Positions 51,011 to 58,881 of a stretch of DNA of 64,000 bases are shown here, piece by piece (position 1 is the first letter of the stretch; each line of letters begins with the position of its first letter). The stretch is from CAYNMC01 sp964398365 (lineage in GTDB: Bacteria > Patescibacteriota > Microgenomatia > UBA1400 > CAYNMC01): assembly GCA_964398365.1 (NCBI GenBank), contig CAYNMC010000016.1:1-64000 (forward strand), written 5' to 3'. The position numbers and the translations under genes were made by a program. The notes below the pieces were generated by a model. It was not told the origin of the DNA. It worked only from the letters and a program-made list of their open reading frames with translations, and did not search any database.

Positions 51011-51466
51011 TTATTTTAACATTTCCAGAATTTTCTCTTTTTTGATAATTTTTTCCGCCTCGTTAATAAATTCAATTGTTAATGGCAGATAATCCAGTTC
51101 TTGGACTTCTTTGGGAAAAAACCAACCAAATTCGCCGGTCTCCGGATCACCAATAACCGGTTTTTGGCCACCAATGTCAATTAAGTAACATAAAAGCAAC
51201 ACCTGAATTTTTTTGTTGGGATAATCATAAACATGGGTCTTAACAATGGGGTAGGGAGAAAGAAGGCGGTAAGAAAGTCGTAATTCTTCTTCCATTTCCC
51301 GAGCTAAAGCCTGTTCCACTGATTCACCAAATTCCAAACCGCCACCAGGCAACTGCCATTTTTGATGGATTCGCTGATTGCCTGGCTCATGTCGTCGGGT
51401 TAGCAAATATTTTCCTTCTTTATTCAAAGCCAAACCTAAAACACCGGGAAAAATAATTTTCTTCAT
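51011..51466 (-). CDS. NUDIX hydrolase
   Basis: 151 residues. The Nudix box GGGLEFGESVEQALAREMEE starts near residue 41 and is complete (GX5EX7REUXEEXGU). It is preceded by ALNKEGKYLLTRRHEPGNQ and followed by PIVKTHVYDYPNKKIQVLLL. The enzyme hydrolyses a nucleoside diphosphate linked to another group; the substrate (oxidised nucleotides, sugar nucleotides or others) cannot be told. It sits between the HD-domain gene (11 bases) and serS (5 bases) in the lysS-secA operon. Confidence 0.88.
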   Translation of the reverse strand: MKKIIFPGVLGLALNKEGKYLLTRRHEPGNQRIHQKWQLPGGGLEFGESVEQALAREMEEELRLSYRLLSPYPIVKTHVYDYPNKKIQVLLLCYLIDIGGQKPVIGDPETGEFGWFFPKEVQELDYLPLTIEFINEAEKIIKKEKILEMLK

Positions 51467-51477
51467 TTTTAAGAAAT

Positions 51478-52047
51478 TTAAAGCCCGAGCTTATCAGCAA
51501 TTGGTTGCATTGCCAACAAAACTAAAGCTATAAACTCTTCTAATTTTAAACCCAATTTTTCTTCGCACTTTAGAATATCTCCTCTTCTTGTCCCCCGAGC
51601 AAATTCTTTTTGTCTAAATTTTTTTAAAACTGAGGCGACGGTTACCGATTTAAGACTTTTATCTGGCCTAACTAACGCCGTGGCTACAATCAATCCTGTC
51701 AGCGAATCACCACAAAATAAACACCAGTCCATTTTACTACGGGGAGCAACGCCATTATGAGACCAGTTGTGAGCTGCCATGCAATAGGCAACTTGAGAAG
51801 GAATTTCATAACCTTTCGCTTTTAACATTTGACTGACTCTTATTCCCTGCTCTTCTACGGGTACCGTCGGCAAATAATCACCATCGTGTAATAAACCAGC
51901 CAAAGCCCATTCTTTTTCTTTTAAAGGAGCGAACTTTTTGGCCAACACTCTCATCATTGCTTCCGTACACAGCAAATGTTTAATTATTTTCTGATTAAGC
52001 TGTTGGCTTCTTAAAAATGCTAAAGCTTGCTTTCTGGTAATCATCAA
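51478..52047 (-). CDS. HD-domain hydrolase-like protein
   Basis: 189 residues. KHLLCTEAMMRVLAKKF near residue 23, ALAGLLHDGDYLP near 50 (the His-Asp pair) and MAAHNWSHNGVAP near 88 are the HD phosphohydrolase pattern. It resembles the HDIG-type family of small metal-dependent phosphohydrolases acting on nucleotides or phosphorylated small molecules. It lies 29 bases after the Nif3 gene and before the NUDIX gene. Substrate unknown; a nucleotide-sanitising role is possible from its neighbours. Confidence 0.82.
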   Translation of the reverse strand: MMITRKQALAFLRSQQLNQKIIKHLLCTEAMMRVLAKKFAPLKEKEWALAGLLHDGDYLPTVPVEEQGIRVSQMLKAKGYEIPSQVAYCMAAHNWSHNGVAPRSKMDWCLFCGDSLTGLIVATALVRPDKSLKSVTVASVLKKFRQKEFARGTRRGDILKCEEKLGLKLEEFIALVLLAMQPIADKLGL

Positions 52048-52076
52048 TTTTATCCCAAACAGCGACTCAGAAAAAC

Positions 52077-52859
52077 CTATATTTTATTTGGAATATCAAT
52101 AAATTCAACGGTCAATTCCGGAAATTTATTTTTGATAATTTCCGCTAAAGCCAAAACCCCAAATTTTTCGGTCTGGTAATGCCCGCAGGCTAAATAAGTA
52201 ATGCCGAGTTCTTGAAACTCAGCAACGTTCCACTCGCTAATTTCACCCGTAAGGTAAACCTCTACCCCTTTTTCAATTAATTCTCTTTTTTCTTGAGCAA
52301 AGGGAACGCCCCGACCAGAAACCACGCCGATTTTTTTAATTTTGTTTTGTTTTGCCCTCGCAACAAAAATTTCTTGCTTAAATAAGCGCCGACAACGTTG
52401 GATAATTGAATCAATTGTCTGAGGCTGACTAAACTCACCTAACCACCCCCAGTTTTGATAAAGAGGAATTGCTGTTTTTTTGGCACCAAGCTTTTTGATG
52501 ATCTGGGCGTTATGACCAATTTGCGGATGGGCGTCTAAAATATAATGGTAACCAAAGAGAGATAAATTATTTTCCATTAAGATTTTTAATCTTTTTTGTA
52601 GGGATGGCGAAAATAAATTATAGGCAACATCAAGAGCCAAACCATGGTGAACCACTAAAGCATCAGCTTGTTTTTTGACTGCTTGCTTAAAAAGCTTTTC
52701 GCTGGCGCTAACGCCTAAAACCAAAGTCTTAATTTCCTCCTTGCCCTGCCACTGTAAACCATTAGGCATGTATTCATCTATCTTTCTGGCTGTGGCCAGC
52801 AGTTCTTCACCAAAATAGTTATTAAAAAAAGCGCTGAGTTCGTCTCTTTTTATAGACAT
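52077..52859 (-). CDS. Nif3-like dinuclear metal-centre protein
   Basis: 260 residues. DALVVHHGLALDVAYN near residue 64 carries the two metal-binding His residues. LFGYHYILDAHPQIGHNAQI near 100, VVSGRGVPFAQE near 184, VYLTGEISEWNV near 205 and ACGHYQTEKFGV near 227 are the other Nif3 (PF01784) ligand blocks. The family forms hexameric toroids with two metals per subunit; the biochemical role is unsettled. It overlaps lysS by 10 bases. Confidence 0.9.
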   Translation of the reverse strand: MSIKRDELSAFFNNYFGEELLATARKIDEYMPNGLQWQGKEEIKTLVLGVSASEKLFKQAVKKQADALVVHHGLALDVAYNLFSPSLQKRLKILMENNLSLFGYHYILDAHPQIGHNAQIIKKLGAKKTAIPLYQNWGWLGEFSQPQTIDSIIQRCRRLFKQEIFVARAKQNKIKKIGVVSGRGVPFAQEKRELIEKGVEVYLTGEISEWNVAEFQELGITYLACGHYQTEKFGVLALAEIIKNKFPELTVEFIDIPNKI

Positions 52860-54334
52860 TGTTTTTCCTCCGGTCTCATGGTGGGAAACAAAATTACGTC
52901 TCTGATTGAAGGTTGATTGGTCAGCAACATGACCATCCGGTCAATACCCAAACCTAAACCACCAGTCGGCGGCATACCGTACTCTAAAGCTTCAAGATAA
53001 TCAATATCCAAAGGGTGAGCTTCCTCATCGCCCGCTTTCCTAGCCTTTACTTGTTCTTCAAAAAATTCTTTTTGCACCAAAGGATTGTTCAATTCTGAAT
53101 AGGCGTTTCCCACCTCCCAACCATTAATATAAGGCTCAAAGCGTTCAATAAGCAAAGAATTATCTTCTTTCTGTTTGGATAAAGAGCAGGTTTCCTTGGG
53201 AAAATCGGTAACAAAAGTCGGTTGAATAAGTTTTGGTTCGACTAATTCAAAGAGTGTGGCAATGGCAATCCCGCGCTTAAAACCGGCACTAACTCCGGTT
53301 AACTGAGGATTATCCTCATATTTCAGCTTATGTTCTTTTAAGAGTCTTTTGAGCTGCTCATCGGATAATTTTTCTACTTCAATCCCGGCATATTTTTTCA
53401 AAGCAGCCGTCATGGTAATTCTTTGCCAAGGAATTCTAAGGTCAATCGTTTTTCCTTGATAAGTAATTTTTGTCTTACCCAGCACCTTTTGGGCAACAAA
53501 CTCATAAAGTTCTTCGGTTAATTTCATCATGGTCTGATAATCGGCATAAGCCCAGTAGCATTCCATCATCGTAAATTCGGGATTGTGCCTTTTGTCCATA
53601 CCTTCATTCCGGAAATCCTTATCAATTTCATAAACTTTTTCAAACCCACCAACAATCAATCTTTTAAGATAAAGCTCATCAGAAATTTTTAAATAAAGAT
53701 TGAAATCTAAGGCGTGATGATGAGTAATAAAAGGTCGAGCGTTGGCACCTCCATAAAGTGGTTGTAAAGTAGGTGTTTCTACCTCCAAAAAACCCCTCGC
53801 ATCCAAAAACTCCCTCACAGCTTTTATTATTTGAGACCGTTTTTCAAAAACTTTTTTAACCTCAGGATTCATTAATAAGTCTAAATAACGCTTCCGGTAA
53901 CGCTCCTCCTTATCTTTTAAACCATACCAGGAAGAAGGCAATGGCCGAAGAGTTTTGGTTAATAACTGATAATCTTTTACCAAAACCGAGATTTCACCAG
54001 TCTTGGTTTTAAAAACTTCTCCTTGAGCCGCTAAAAAATCCCCTAAATCCAGCAAAGATAAAAAATCAAATTGGGCTTTCTTCAATTTATCGCTTTTAAA
54101 AACCAATTGAATTTTGCCAGTTTCGTCAATTAAATCAATAAATTTAAGTTTACCGTGGCCGCGTAAAGCCATTAGTCGGCCAGCTACCGCCACTTTTTCA
54201 CCCAATTTTCGCTTAGCTTCAAAAACCGTCTCTCTTCTTTGACAACGAGCAGGATAAGGGTTAACTCCTAAGGTTTTTATTTTTTTTAATTTATTGAGTC
54301 TGATTTGACGATATTGTTCTAAAGGTTGTTGCAT
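52850..54334 (-). CDS. lysS: Lysine--tRNA ligase (class II)
   Basis: 494 residues. The N-terminal OB-fold anticodon domain (VAVAGRLMALRGHGKLKFIDL near residue 49) precedes the class II core. That core has DLLMNPEV, LEVETPTLQPLYGGANARPF near 180, DKDFRNEGMDKRHNPEFTMM near 235 (motif 2), and GGLGLGIDRMVMLLTNQ near 462 (motif 3). It charges tRNA-Lys. A TATAAT box 34 bases upstream marks the operon start; no clear Shine-Dalgarno is visible. The operon runs through Nif3, HD, NUDIX, serS and secA. Confidence 0.96.
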   Translation of the reverse strand: MQQPLEQYRQIRLNKLKKIKTLGVNPYPARCQRRETVFEAKRKLGEKVAVAGRLMALRGHGKLKFIDLIDETGKIQLVFKSDKLKKAQFDFLSLLDLGDFLAAQGEVFKTKTGEISVLVKDYQLLTKTLRPLPSSWYGLKDKEERYRKRYLDLLMNPEVKKVFEKRSQIIKAVREFLDARGFLEVETPTLQPLYGGANARPFITHHHALDFNLYLKISDELYLKRLIVGGFEKVYEIDKDFRNEGMDKRHNPEFTMMECYWAYADYQTMMKLTEELYEFVAQKVLGKTKITYQGKTIDLRIPWQRITMTAALKKYAGIEVEKLSDEQLKRLLKEHKLKYEDNPQLTGVSAGFKRGIAIATLFELVEPKLIQPTFVTDFPKETCSLSKQKEDNSLLIERFEPYINGWEVGNAYSELNNPLVQKEFFEEQVKARKAGDEEAHPLDIDYLEALEYGMPPTGGLGLGIDRMVMLLTNQPSIRDVILFPTMRPEEKQCL

Positions 54335-54368
54335 AAATAAAATGTATAAATAAAATAAGACTATATTT

Positions 54369-54395
54369 ATTATAGCCTCAACCTAAAACTCTCAA
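54369..54395 (-). promoter_or_regulatory. Promoter of the lysS-secA operon
   Basis: On the minus strand TTGAGA at 54390-54395 and TATAAT at 54369-54374, separated by only 15 bases, shorter than the usual 17. A perfect -10 box supports use. The leader to the lysS ATG is about 30 bases. Confidence 0.5.
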
Positions 54396-54445
54396 CCAGT
54401 CTCCTAGAAAATAACAAAATGGCTGGTAAAAATAATGATGAACTT

Positions 54446-54922
54446 TTATTCTATTTTAATAATTTTATAAGTGATTTTTCCTGCCGGTGCGGCCACTTCC
54501 ACCTTATCGCCGCTTTTTTTCCCAAGCAAGGCTTTGCCTAAAGGTGAAGAATGAGAGATCTTTTTATTTTTGGGATCGGCTTCCCATTCACCCACCACCG
54601 TAAAAATATGTTTTTGGCCGGCAACTTCAACGGTCACTTTACAACCTAAAGTCACGATTTTATGACAACCTTGGTTATTATCTTGAATCACTTTCGCTTT
54701 AATCAAAAGGTCTTCAAGTTCGGCAATCCTCCCTTCAATAAAAGAAAGTTCTTCTCGGGCATTTGCATATTCGGCATTTTCAGAAAGATCACCAAAATCA
54801 CGCGCCCGTGTTACTCTCTCAACGAGAGCCGGCCGGCGGACTTCTTTCAATTCTTTAAGTTCTTTTTTTAGATCTTCTAAACCTTTTTTGGTTAAGAAAA
54901 CCTCATCATTTCTGTTAGTCAT
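54446..54922 (-). CDS. greA: Transcription elongation factor GreA
   Basis: 158 residues, standard length. The N-terminal coiled coil (LTKKGLEDLKKELKELKEV, RPALVERVTRARDFGDLSENAEY) carries the tip acidic residues in the DLSENAEY block near residue 47. YANAREELSFIEGRI follows. The C-terminal FKBP-like domain ends with SPLGKALLGKKSGDKVEVAAP. It stimulates RNA cleavage in backtracked RNA polymerase. Its leader contains a terminator-like hairpin (54928-54970), and its promoter lies directly after tRNA-Glu. Confidence 0.96.
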   Translation of the reverse strand: MTNRNDEVFLTKKGLEDLKKELKELKEVRRPALVERVTRARDFGDLSENAEYANAREELSFIEGRIAELEDLLIKAKVIQDNNQGCHKIVTLGCKVTVEVAGQKHIFTVVGEWEADPKNKKISHSSPLGKALLGKKSGDKVEVAAPAGKITYKIIKIE

Positions 54923-54927
54923 GGTGT

Positions 54928-54970
54928 AAAAAAATAATCTCCCTCTGCAAACTTTTAAAAGGAGATTATT
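54928..54970 (-). terminator. Intrinsic-terminator-like hairpin between tRNA-Glu and greA
   Basis: On the minus strand AATAATCTCC (54970-54961), an 18-base loop and GGAGATTATT (54942-54933) make a perfect 10-base-pair stem followed directly by a T-run. It can end tRNA-Glu transcription. It also overlaps the predicted greA start point, so part of it would form the 5' leader hairpin of greA mRNA. The greA ATG is 6 bases downstream. Confidence 0.65.
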
Positions 54971-54972
54971 TC

Positions 54973-55001
54973 ATTCTAGTAAAATTCTTCCTTTGCGTCA
55001 A
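54973..55001 (-). promoter_or_regulatory. Promoter of greA
   Basis: TTGACG at 54996-55001 on the minus strand, exactly 17 bases, TAGAAT at 54973-54978. It sits between the tRNA-Glu 3' end and the hairpin at 54928-54970, so greA has its own promoter independent of the tRNA. Confidence 0.65.
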
Positions 55002-55025
55002 GATGTATTTAGTATGTAAAAAAAG

Positions 55026-55097
55026 TGCCGCCAGTGAGAATCGAACTCACCTTTCTGCCTTGAGAGGGCAGTGTCCTTACCGATAGACGATGGCGGC
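55026..55097 (-). tRNA. tRNA-Glu (anticodon CTC)
   Basis: 72 bases on the minus strand. The acceptor stem is GCCGCCA with TGGCGGC, the anticodon stem CTGCC/GGCAG encloses the loop CTCTCAA (anticodon CTC, codon GAG), and the T-loop is GTTCGATTC. Discriminator A; the CCA end is not encoded. The sequence matches the general shape of bacterial tRNA-Glu. No intron or variable-arm extension is seen. Confidence 0.95.
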
Positions 55098-55411
55098 AAA
55101 TACTTTATTTTATTAAATTTTAGGTAAATAATCCATAAAGGCTGTGTATTCAACTTAAATAACCAAAAGTAAAATAATAAGTAACATGAGGAGTCTTAGA
55201 AGCTATACTGATCTGGGAATGAAAATCAATACCGGGAAAGTGCCTACTTTTGCCTCTTAAAATTTTTCTTTATATCCAAGGAAGTAAGCTCATCTCACCG
55301 TTTTAAACCAACCATAAGGAATCATTAACATTTCAAAGGTAACCTAACTTTACCCAAAGATAAAATTTGGAAAACTTCATTTAAAAACTAATTTGGTAAA
55401 ATGAAAGGAAA
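55098..55411. other. 314-base intergenic region between tRNA-Glu and xseA
   Basis: A divergent promoter region. A TAAAAT -10 box at 55397-55402 lies 9 bases before the xseA ATG with no good -35 box. An ATG-to-TAA frame of 24 codons occurs at 55186-55260 without a ribosome site. It could be chance or a remnant. I see no known riboswitch or structured RNA core in the rest. Confidence 0.6.
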
Positions 55412-56602
55412 ATGAAAGTTAAACCAATTTTCAGTGTTTCCGAATTTAATGAATTCATCCGTCTTTATCTAAACCAAGTCGGCGAAGTCACCGTTGAGGG
55501 CGAAATCAGCGAAATTAAAGTAAGTCAAAACCAATGGCTATTCATTAATTTAAAAGATAAAGAAGCCAATCTTAATGTTTTTGGTGTTTTGGATCAAATT
55601 ACTAATTTTGAAATTTTAGCAGAGGGAATGCTCGTCCATGTATGGGGAGAACCTACTCTTCATCAAAAAAGCAGTAAGTTTAGCCTTAGAGCTTACGAAA
55701 TCATCCCGGCCGGTGAAGGTGCCCTAAAACTCGCCCTTGAAAAATTAAAATTAAAACTAACAAAAGAGGGCTTATTTGCTCTTGAAAGAAAAAGACCCCT
55801 GCCTCTTTTTCCCCAAAAAATCGGTCTTATCACCGCCAAAAATTCTCAAGCCTATGCTGACTTTGTAAAAGTTCTGACTGCCCGTATGGGCGGTCTGAAG
55901 ATTTATTTTTATCCGGTAAGTGTTCAAGGTCGCCAAGCAGTAAGTTCAATTCTTGAAGCCTTTGCTTACTTTAATCAACAAATGCCTTATCTTGATCTCT
56001 TGGTTTTAGTGAGAGGTGGCGGTAGCTTGGAGGACCTTCAAGCTTTTAATGATGAACGTGTTGTCCGTGCCATTTTTGCCAGCAAGATACCGGTAGTCTG
56101 TGGCGTTGGCCATGAAAAAGATATCACTCTTGCTGATTTGGTGGCAGATTTACGCGCCTCAACGCCTTCCAATGCCGCCGAACTCATCGTCCGCCATCGC
56201 CAAGAAATTGGGCAACAAATTAATCATTCGGTTAAATTTATGGCACACCAAATTCATCAACTCATCCGCGAGAAACAACAAACTATTCAATTACTGACGA
56301 ATCGTATGAAAAGCGCTTTAACACAAAAAATCACTGCTTTTCAAAATCTTTTCTCTTCACTCATCAAAGAATTCGCCCTTTTTCAAGAAAAAATTAAACA
56401 AGCCAAAATAAACTTAGCCAATCTGTTAAGGCTATTAAAAAATCTTGATTATCGTTCGCTTTTGAGGCGAGGCTTTAGTATTACCTTTGATAAAGGAGGA
56501 AACATTATTAAAACCATCAAGCAGGTAAAGTTTAATGAAGGGATTTCAACTCTTCTTTTTGATGGTAAAATATTCTCAAAAGTTAAAGCCATAAATCCTT
56601 AG
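55412..56602 (+). CDS. xseA: Exodeoxyribonuclease VII large subunit
   Basis: 396 residues. The N-terminal OB fold (VSEFNEFIRLYLNQVGEVTVEGEIS pattern in the first 40 residues) precedes the catalytic region. That region has GLITAKNSQAYADFVKVL, DLLVLVRGGGSLEDLQAFND near 193 and PVVCGVGHEKDITLADLVADLRAS near 229. A C-terminal helical part ends with LLRRGFSITFDKGGNII. It degrades single-stranded DNA together with XseB. Start ATG with AAGGA 3-4 bases upstream. xseB follows after 4 bases. Confidence 0.95.
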   Translation: MKVKPIFSVSEFNEFIRLYLNQVGEVTVEGEISEIKVSQNQWLFINLKDKEANLNVFGVLDQITNFEILAEGMLVHVWGEPTLHQKSSKFSLRAYEIIPAGEGALKLALEKLKLKLTKEGLFALERKRPLPLFPQKIGLITAKNSQAYADFVKVLTARMGGLKIYFYPVSVQGRQAVSSILEAFAYFNQQMPYLDLLVLVRGGGSLEDLQAFNDERVVRAIFASKIPVVCGVGHEKDITLADLVADLRASTPSNAAELIVRHRQEIGQQINHSVKFMAHQIHQLIREKQQTIQLLTNRMKSALTQKITAFQNLFSSLIKEFALFQEKIKQAKINLANLLRLLKNLDYRSLLRRGFSITFDKGGNIIKTIKQVKFNEGISTLLFDGKIFSKVKAINP

Positions 56603-56606
56603 GAAA

Positions 56607-56864
56607 ATGAATCAAAAAAAACAAAAACCAATCAATTTATCGAAGGCTTTTGCTGAATTGGAGAAAATCACCCGCGATTTTGAAAATGGCGAACTTGATT
56701 TAGAAAAGGCCATTCCTAAATTTAAAAGGGGGTTGGCTTTGGCTAAACTTCTCAAAGAACGCTTAAGTAAAATTGAAAATGAAATTGAAGAAATTAAAAA
56801 TGAGTTTAAAAGTTTGGAAAAAACGGAAACGTCCAATTTAAATGATTTGGAAACGCCTTTTTAA
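56607..56864 (+). CDS. xseB: Exodeoxyribonuclease VII small subunit
   Basis: 85 residues. FAELEKITRDFENGELDLEKAIPKFKRGLALAKLLKERL is the XseB signature in the first 55 residues, an antiparallel helical hairpin. It has AGGA overlapping the xseA stop. XseB subunits bind along XseA and are needed for activity. Its acidic/basic tail beyond residue 60 is unremarkable. Confidence 0.92.
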   Translation: MNQKKQKPINLSKAFAELEKITRDFENGELDLEKAIPKFKRGLALAKLLKERLSKIENEIEEIKNEFKSLEKTETSNLNDLETPF

Positions 56865-56867
56865 ATA

Positions 56868-56896
56868 TTTTCTATCTAGAGAGAATAGTATATAAT
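56868..56896 (+). promoter_or_regulatory. Promoter of the ATP synthase operon
   Basis: A perfect TATAAT at 56891-56896 lies 17 bases after a weak -35 (TTTTCT, 56868-56873). The predicted start near 56903 leaves a leader of about 110 bases before atpB, containing the structures at 56906-56968. It begins 4 bases after the xseB stop codon. Confidence 0.55.
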
Positions 56897-56905
56897 AGAG
56901 AAAAT

Positions 56906-56968
56906 CACTAATGAAAAAATTAATTTTTAGTGATAAAATTTAAGAGTTATCCCGCCCAAAACGGCGGG
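56906..56968 (+). promoter_or_regulatory. Structured leader of the ATP synthase operon
   Basis: Two hairpins lie in the 5' leader. CACTAA (56906-56911) pairs with TTAGTG (56927-56932) around an A/T-rich middle, right at the predicted 5' end. CCCGCC (56951-56956) pairs with GGCGGG (56963-56968) around a 6-base loop. No U-run follows the second, so it is not a terminator. Roles in mRNA stability are possible; no known riboswitch is recognised. Confidence 0.5.
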
Positions 56969-57013
56969 CAAGTATCTTAAGAACCAATTTAGATTAAAAG
57001 AAAGTTTATATTT

Positions 57014-57751
57014 ATGGATATTTCTTTGGCGGCTGAACCTATTTTTAAAATCGACGGCTTTCTTCTTACCAACTCACTTTTTGCCTCTTTAATTTTAAGT
57101 CTCTTCCTTTTGTTTTTTGTCTTAATTTTTGCCAGCCGGAAGCTGGAAAAAATCCCCAAGGGCAGAAGCCTACAAAATATCGTCGAAACTTTTCTTGAGA
57201 TGTTTTATCGGCTTTTTGAAAGCATTACCGGTGAGCTAACCAGTAAAATTTTTCCTTTAGCAATGACTTTTTTTATTTTTATTCTCTTTAGCAACTGGCT
57301 AGGATTGTTGCCTGGTTTTGGCAGTATCGGTATTTGGGAAGAAGCAGAAGAGGGAAAAATTTTAAAACCTCTTTTGAGAGGCCCTACCGCTGATATCAAC
57401 ACCACTTTGGGTTTGGCCTTAATTTCGGTCATTACCATTCAATATTTGGGTTTAAAAAATTTGGGCAGTCATTATTTAAAAAAATTTTTTAACTTTGGTA
57501 ACCCAATTAAGACCTTTGTTGGTCTCTTGGAACTTTTAAGTGAGTTCTCGAAAATTATTTCCTTTGCCTTTCGTCTTTTTGGTAATATTTTTGCTGGTGA
57601 AGTTCTTCTTACCGTCATGGCTTTTCTTATTCCCTTTATTGTACCGATGCCCTTTATTGGCCTCGAATTATTTGTTGGTCTTATTCAAGCTTTTGTTTTT
57701 ACGATGCTTACGTTAGTATTTATAAGAGTGGCCACAAGCCATGAAGTCTAA
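57014..57751 (+). CDS. atpB: ATP synthase F0 subunit a
   Basis: 245 residues with five or six helices. The essential Arg is Arg187 in SFAFRLFGNIFAGEVL; NWLGLLPG near residue 94 and the C-terminal LIQAFVFTMLTLVFI are typical. It forms the proton half-channels next to the c-ring. First gene of the operon; no atpI precedes it. ATG at 57014 with a weak ribosome site. Confidence 0.94.
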   Translation: MDISLAAEPIFKIDGFLLTNSLFASLILSLFLLFFVLIFASRKLEKIPKGRSLQNIVETFLEMFYRLFESITGELTSKIFPLAMTFFIFILFSNWLGLLPGFGSIGIWEEAEEGKILKPLLRGPTADINTTLGLALISVITIQYLGLKNLGSHYLKKFFNFGNPIKTFVGLLELLSEFSKIISFAFRLFGNIFAGEVLLTVMAFLIPFIVPMPFIGLELFVGLIQAFVFTMLTLVFIRVATSHEV

Positions 57752-57770
57752 AATTGAAAGGAGGTGAATT

Positions 57771-58019
57771 ATGACAGCAGAAGAAATTATCAACCAAACT
57801 CTTGATTTAAAAAGTCTTGCGGTAGCCTTTGCGATTAGTCTTGGAGCACTTGGTCCGGGTCTTTCTATTGGCCGCATTGCGGGCAAAGGTCTGGAAGCTA
57901 TCGGCCGCAATCCTGAAGCCGCAGACAAGATCCAAACGGCAATGATTTTGGGAATTGCTTTTGCCGAATCGGTAGCAATTTATGCGCTGGTGGTGGCATT
58001 AATTCTTAAATTTACTTAA
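57771..58019 (+). CDS. atpE: ATP synthase F0 subunit c
   Basis: 82 residues, two helices joined by the polar loop GRNPEA at 45-50. The ion-binding carboxylate is Glu66 in FAESVAIYALV. The first helix has GALGPGLSIGRIAG. Where Na+-type rings have Gln in the GVGQG position this one has Ile33, which favours proton coupling, though Ser67 follows the Glu as in Na+ types. A strong AAGGAGGTG site drives high expression, as expected for the multi-copy ring subunit. Confidence 0.95.
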   Translation: MTAEEIINQTLDLKSLAVAFAISLGALGPGLSIGRIAGKGLEAIGRNPEAADKIQTAMILGIAFAESVAIYALVVALILKFT

Positions 58020-58027
58020 TTTCAACC

Positions 58028-58531
58028 ATGTTAGCAAAAATCGGTATTAATCTCATAAGTTTGGTAGCCCAAATTATTAACTTTGGACTTTTGTTTTTTA
58101 TTCTCTCAAGGTTTCTTTATAAACCACTTCTGCGTCTGTTTGAAGAAAGGGCAAAAAAAATCTCTCAAGGGTTAAAGGCCGCTGAAGAAAACCTTAAAGA
58201 AAAGGCAAAGCTTGAAGCTCAGAAAAAATTGGAAATGAAAAAAACCCAGGAAGCCATGGAAAAATTGCTTAATCAAGCAAAAATTGAGGCAAAAAAACAA
58301 AGCGCCCTTATTATTGAAAATGCCCGGCAAACAGCCAAAAGAGAAGCGGCTAAAGAGGCAGAAATTTTGAGACAAAAGCTTTATGAAGAAGAAAAACAAC
58401 TCAAGGCTAAAATGGCTAAAATGGTGATTGAGCTCACGAAAAAGACGTTAAAAGAAGTTCTGGGCGAAACAGAACAAAAGAAAGTTTTTGCTCACCAATT
58501 AAAAAAATTAAAAAGCGTAAATTTTAATTAA
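58028..58531 (+). CDS. atpF: ATP synthase F0 subunit b
   Basis: 167 residues. One N-terminal helix (LISLVAQIINFGLLFFILSRFLYKPL, about 8-33) is followed by a long charged coiled coil to the C-terminus (LFEERAKKISQGLKAAEENL onward). It is the peripheral stalk. It lies 8 bases after atpE and 2 bases before atpH. Length is close to the usual 156-170. Confidence 0.94.
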   Translation: MLAKIGINLISLVAQIINFGLLFFILSRFLYKPLLRLFEERAKKISQGLKAAEENLKEKAKLEAQKKLEMKKTQEAMEKLLNQAKIEAKKQSALIIENARQTAKREAAKEAEILRQKLYEEEKQLKAKMAKMVIELTKKTLKEVLGETEQKKVFAHQLKKLKSVNFN

Positions 58532-58533
58532 TT

Positions 58534-58881
58534 ATGGAAGAAGTCGAAAAAATTGTTACTGGTTTTATTAAATTTTTAAGGACCTCCGGTAAGCTTCACC
58601 TTTTACCCCAAATCCTAAAAATTCTGAAAAAGGAGGCTCAACAAATCGAAGAGGAAAATACGGCAGTGGTAACCTCAGCTCAACCTTTAGGCGAAGCGGA
58701 ATTAACTGAAATTGAAAAGGAATTAATTCATCTGTTTGGTCATAAATTAACCATCATCAATGAGGTTAATCCAAACATTCTTGGTGGTTTTATTATTCGC
58801 GTCGCCGACAGAATCGTTGACCTCTCACTAAACAATTACCTTGAAGAGTTAAAGGAAAAAATTACCCATGAAAACAACTAA
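58534..58881 (+). CDS. atpH: ATP synthase subunit delta, shortened
   Basis: 115 residues against about 175-180 usually. The conserved C-terminal block is present: NEVNPNILGGFIIRVADRIVD near 78-98, then LSLNNYLEELKEKI. The N-terminal six-helix bundle that binds the alpha crown is reduced to about two helices (VEKIVTGFIKFL and LHLLPQILKILKKEA). The stator contact may be altered. It overlaps atpA by 14 bases and keeps canonical operon position. Confidence 0.88.
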   Translation: MEEVEKIVTGFIKFLRTSGKLHLLPQILKILKKEAQQIEEENTAVVTSAQPLGEAELTEIEKELIHLFGHKLTIINEVNPNILGGFIIRVADRIVDLSLNNYLEELKEKITHENN

